The notes under the pieces were generated by a model. It saw only the letters and a program-made list of their open reading frames with translations. It searched no databases and was not told the DNA's origin. A DNA stretch of 7,992 bases from contig URLG01000100.1 in assembly GCA_900548535.1 (NCBI GenBank), positions 1-7,992 of the forward strand, read 5' to 3'. Numbering within the stretch: position 1 is the first letter of the stretch; every line of letters begins with the position of its first letter. Shown piece after piece: positions 6,719-7,992 of the stretch. The stretch is from Candidatus Segatella intestinihominis. Lineage in GTDB: Bacteria; Bacteroidota; Bacteroidia; Bacteroidales; Bacteroidaceae. The translations under genes were made by a program, and so were the position numbers.

Positions 6719-6726
6719 TAACTTTG
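6719..6726 (+). promoter_or_regulatory. Bacteroidota-type -7 promoter element for the DUF2723 gene
   Basis: TAACTTTG matches the -7 consensus TAnnTTTG exactly. A possible -33 element is TTCG at 6693-6696, three of four bases of TTTG. Transcription would begin around 6732-6735, leaving a leader of about 70 bases. The nine bases CTTTGCACA from 6722, followed by GATTT, also occur at the gltS promoter. Confidence 0.7.
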
Positions 6727-6735
6727 CACAGATTT

Positions 6736-6752
6736 ATGCACTGCTAGTGCAT
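6736..6752 (+). promoter_or_regulatory. Perfect palindrome at the predicted transcript start of the DUF2723 gene
   Basis: ATGCACT (6736-6742) and AGTGCAT (6746-6752) form a perfect 7-bp stem with a 3-base loop. The predicted transcription start lies only one to four bases upstream, so the sequence would be either a 5'-end hairpin that protects the mRNA or a DNA operator at the start site. Which one cannot be told from sequence alone. Confidence 0.5.
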
Positions 6753-6803
6753 CAAAGCAAAGAGAAAGAATAGAAAATATAATACATTAAAGTTTAAGCA
6801 ATA

Positions 6804-7992
6804 ATGAAACAGTACAAATTAGTGGACAATATCTTCGGATGGGTTGCATTCGTCATTGCAGCCTTTGTGTATTGTTCCACAATTGAGCCGACAGCCAGTT
6901 TCTGGGACTGTCCTGAGTTTATCACTACTGCTTACAAGCAAGAGATAGGTCACCCACCTGGGGCACCATTCTTTATGCTTATGGGCAATTTCTTCACACA
7001 TTTCGCCAGCGACACCACACAGGTGGCTAAGATGGTGAACACGATGAGCGCACTGCTCAGTGCCGTCTGCATCATGTTCCTCTTCTGGACCATTACCCAC
7101 TTGGCTCGCAAGCTCATCATCGGCGACTGGAAAGAGATGACCACCAGCAAGATGATAGCCATCGAGGCTTCTGGTATGGTGGGCGCACTCATCTATACCT
7201 TCAGCGATACCTTCTGGTTCTCGGCTGTGGAGGGTGAGGTTTATGCGTTCTCTTCTGCCTTTACCGCTGTGGTATTCTGGCTGATTCTGAAATGGGAAGA
7301 CCACGCCGACGAGCCTCATAGCGACCGCTGGCTCGTGCTCATCGCCTACATGACAGGTCTGAGTATCGGTGTTCACTTGCTCAACCTGCTCTGTATCCCA
7401 GCCATCGTATTGGTATACTATTATAAGAAGGTGCCACAGGCCAATCTCAAGGGTTCCTTGATTGCCCTCATCGTATCTTTCTTGGTAGTGGTAGCCGTAC
7501 TTTATGGTGTGGTGCCAGGTATCATCACCGTGGGTGGATGGTTTGAGTTGTTCTTCGTCAACGTGCTCGGTTGCCCATTCAATACAGGCGAAATCGTATA
7601 CATCATCTGCCTCATTGCCTCTGTGATCTGGGGCATCTACGAGACATTCAATGCATCAGACAAGAACGTCAAGAAGCAGAACATCGCCTTCATCCTGGGC
7701 TTCGGTATGCTCGGCATCCCATTCTATGGATATGGTTGGAGTGCTGTTATCTGCGGCGTTATCGTACTGGCTATCCTCTGGTTCGTGCTCAACTACAAGC
7801 GCAAGCAGGAGGTGGTTACTGGCGTAGACGAAGCTACCGGCATCGCCAAGAAGAAGATGCAGCTCTTGCCTCTCATCTCAGCCCGTGTTAAGAACACAGC
7901 CTTGCTCTGCATGCTGATGTTGATGATAGGTTACTCCAGCTATGCGCTCATCGTAATCCGTTCATCTGCCAACCCTCCTATGGACCAGAACT
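6804..7992 (+). CDS. DUF2723 family membrane protein, PMT-like (GT-C) glycosyltransferase, N-terminal part
   Basis: The frame is open from the ATG at 6804 through 396 codons to the window edge with no stop; Bacteroidota members of this family are often about 1000 residues, so much is missing. Family features are SFWDCPEF (32-39), with an acidic residue after the first membrane segment as in PMT-type enzymes, GHPPGAP (49-55), DTFWFSAVEGEVYA (135-148), GLSIGVHLLNLL (185-196), and the RSSANPPMDQN segment (386-396) at the start of the soluble part. About ten hydrophobic segments lie between residues 11 and 385. DUF2723 proteins resemble protein O-mannosyltransferases; the eukaryotic member TMEM260 is an O-mannosyltransferase. 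A role in glycosylating exported proteins, with a lipid-linked sugar as donor, is therefore likely but inferred. Starting at this ATG gives a short cytoplasmic tail and the expected first membrane segment. Confidence 0.92.
   Translation, partial: MKQYKLVDNIFGWVAFVIAAFVYCSTIEPTASFWDCPEFITTAYKQEIGHPPGAPFFMLMGNFFTHFASDTTQVAKMVNTMSALLSAVCIMFLFWTITHLARKLIIGDWKEMTTSKMIAIEASGMVGALIYTFSDTFWFSAVEGEVYAFSSAFTAVVFWLILKWEDHADEPHSDRWLVLIAYMTGLSIGVHLLNLLCIPAIVLVYYYKKVPQANLKGSLIALIVSFLVVVAVLYGVVPGIITVGGWFELFFVNVLGCPFNTGEIVYIICLIASVIWGIYETFNASDKNVKKQNIAFILGFGMLGIPFYGYGWSAVICGVIVLAILWFVLNYKRKQEVVTGVDEATGIAKKKMQLLPLISARVKNTALLCMLMLMIGYSSYALIVIRSSANPPMDQN

Larger units (their letters stand above)
6486..6803. other. 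318-base intergenic region between gltS and the DUF2723 gene
   Basis: Apart from the terminator, the repeated terminator arm, the promoter and the palindrome listed separately, I see no gene here. The stretch 6597-6700 is AT-rich with no convincing ORF or RNA structure. The last 50 bases before the start (6753-6803) are purine-rich and unstructured, as is common for Bacteroidota leaders that lack a Shine-Dalgarno sequence. Confidence 0.6.

Noticed and set aside
6819..7376. 185-residue minus-strand open frame opposite the DUF2723 gene
   Set aside because: It is antisense to a gene with clear family motifs, and its His- and Glu-rich composition reflects the complement of hydrophobic codons.

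Overview
The window looks like ordinary chromosome from a Bacteroidales bacterium, most likely the Prevotella/Segatella group. Four things point there. Two promoters have the Bacteroidota -7 pattern TAnnTTTG. Gene starts lack convincing Shine-Dalgarno sequences. Intergenic stretches are AT-rich and full of inverted repeats, while the coding DNA is moderate in GC. The gene set also fits: an S9 dipeptidyl-peptidase, a YqaA-type DedA protein, GltS and a DUF2723 glycosyltransferase. The genus is an inference. All genes lie on the + strand.

Layout. Positions 1-389 hold the C-terminal end of an S9 (DPP-IV-like) serine peptidase. Positions 390-581 hold a large imperfect inverted repeat. purD (582-1850) is complete and is followed by a second palindromic element (1861-1948). 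A tightly packed block of four genes then runs from 1956 to 5083: an unrecognised multi-pass membrane protein, a small YqaA/DedA-type membrane protein, a ZnuA-like metal-binding lipoprotein and a ZnuC-like ATPase. A strong intrinsic terminator (5129-5164) ends this block. gltS (5235-6485) has its own promoter and its own terminator (6521-6557). The 318-base gap after it carries the terminator, an extra copy of one terminator arm, a promoter and a perfect palindrome at the predicted transcript start. The window ends inside a DUF2723 (PMT-like, GT-C fold) gene that begins at 6804 and runs off the edge.

How the genes fit together. PurD serves purine synthesis and GltS imports glutamate. The four-gene block looks like a metal-uptake operon, but it has a binding protein and an ATPase and no recognisable ZnuB permease, and the binding protein has Glu and Asn where family metal ligands are usually His and Asp. 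These two points, together with the two intergenic inverted repeats and the duplicated terminator arm, are the main items for a second look. I found no CRISPR array, phage gene, transposase, RNA gene or obvious new defence system.
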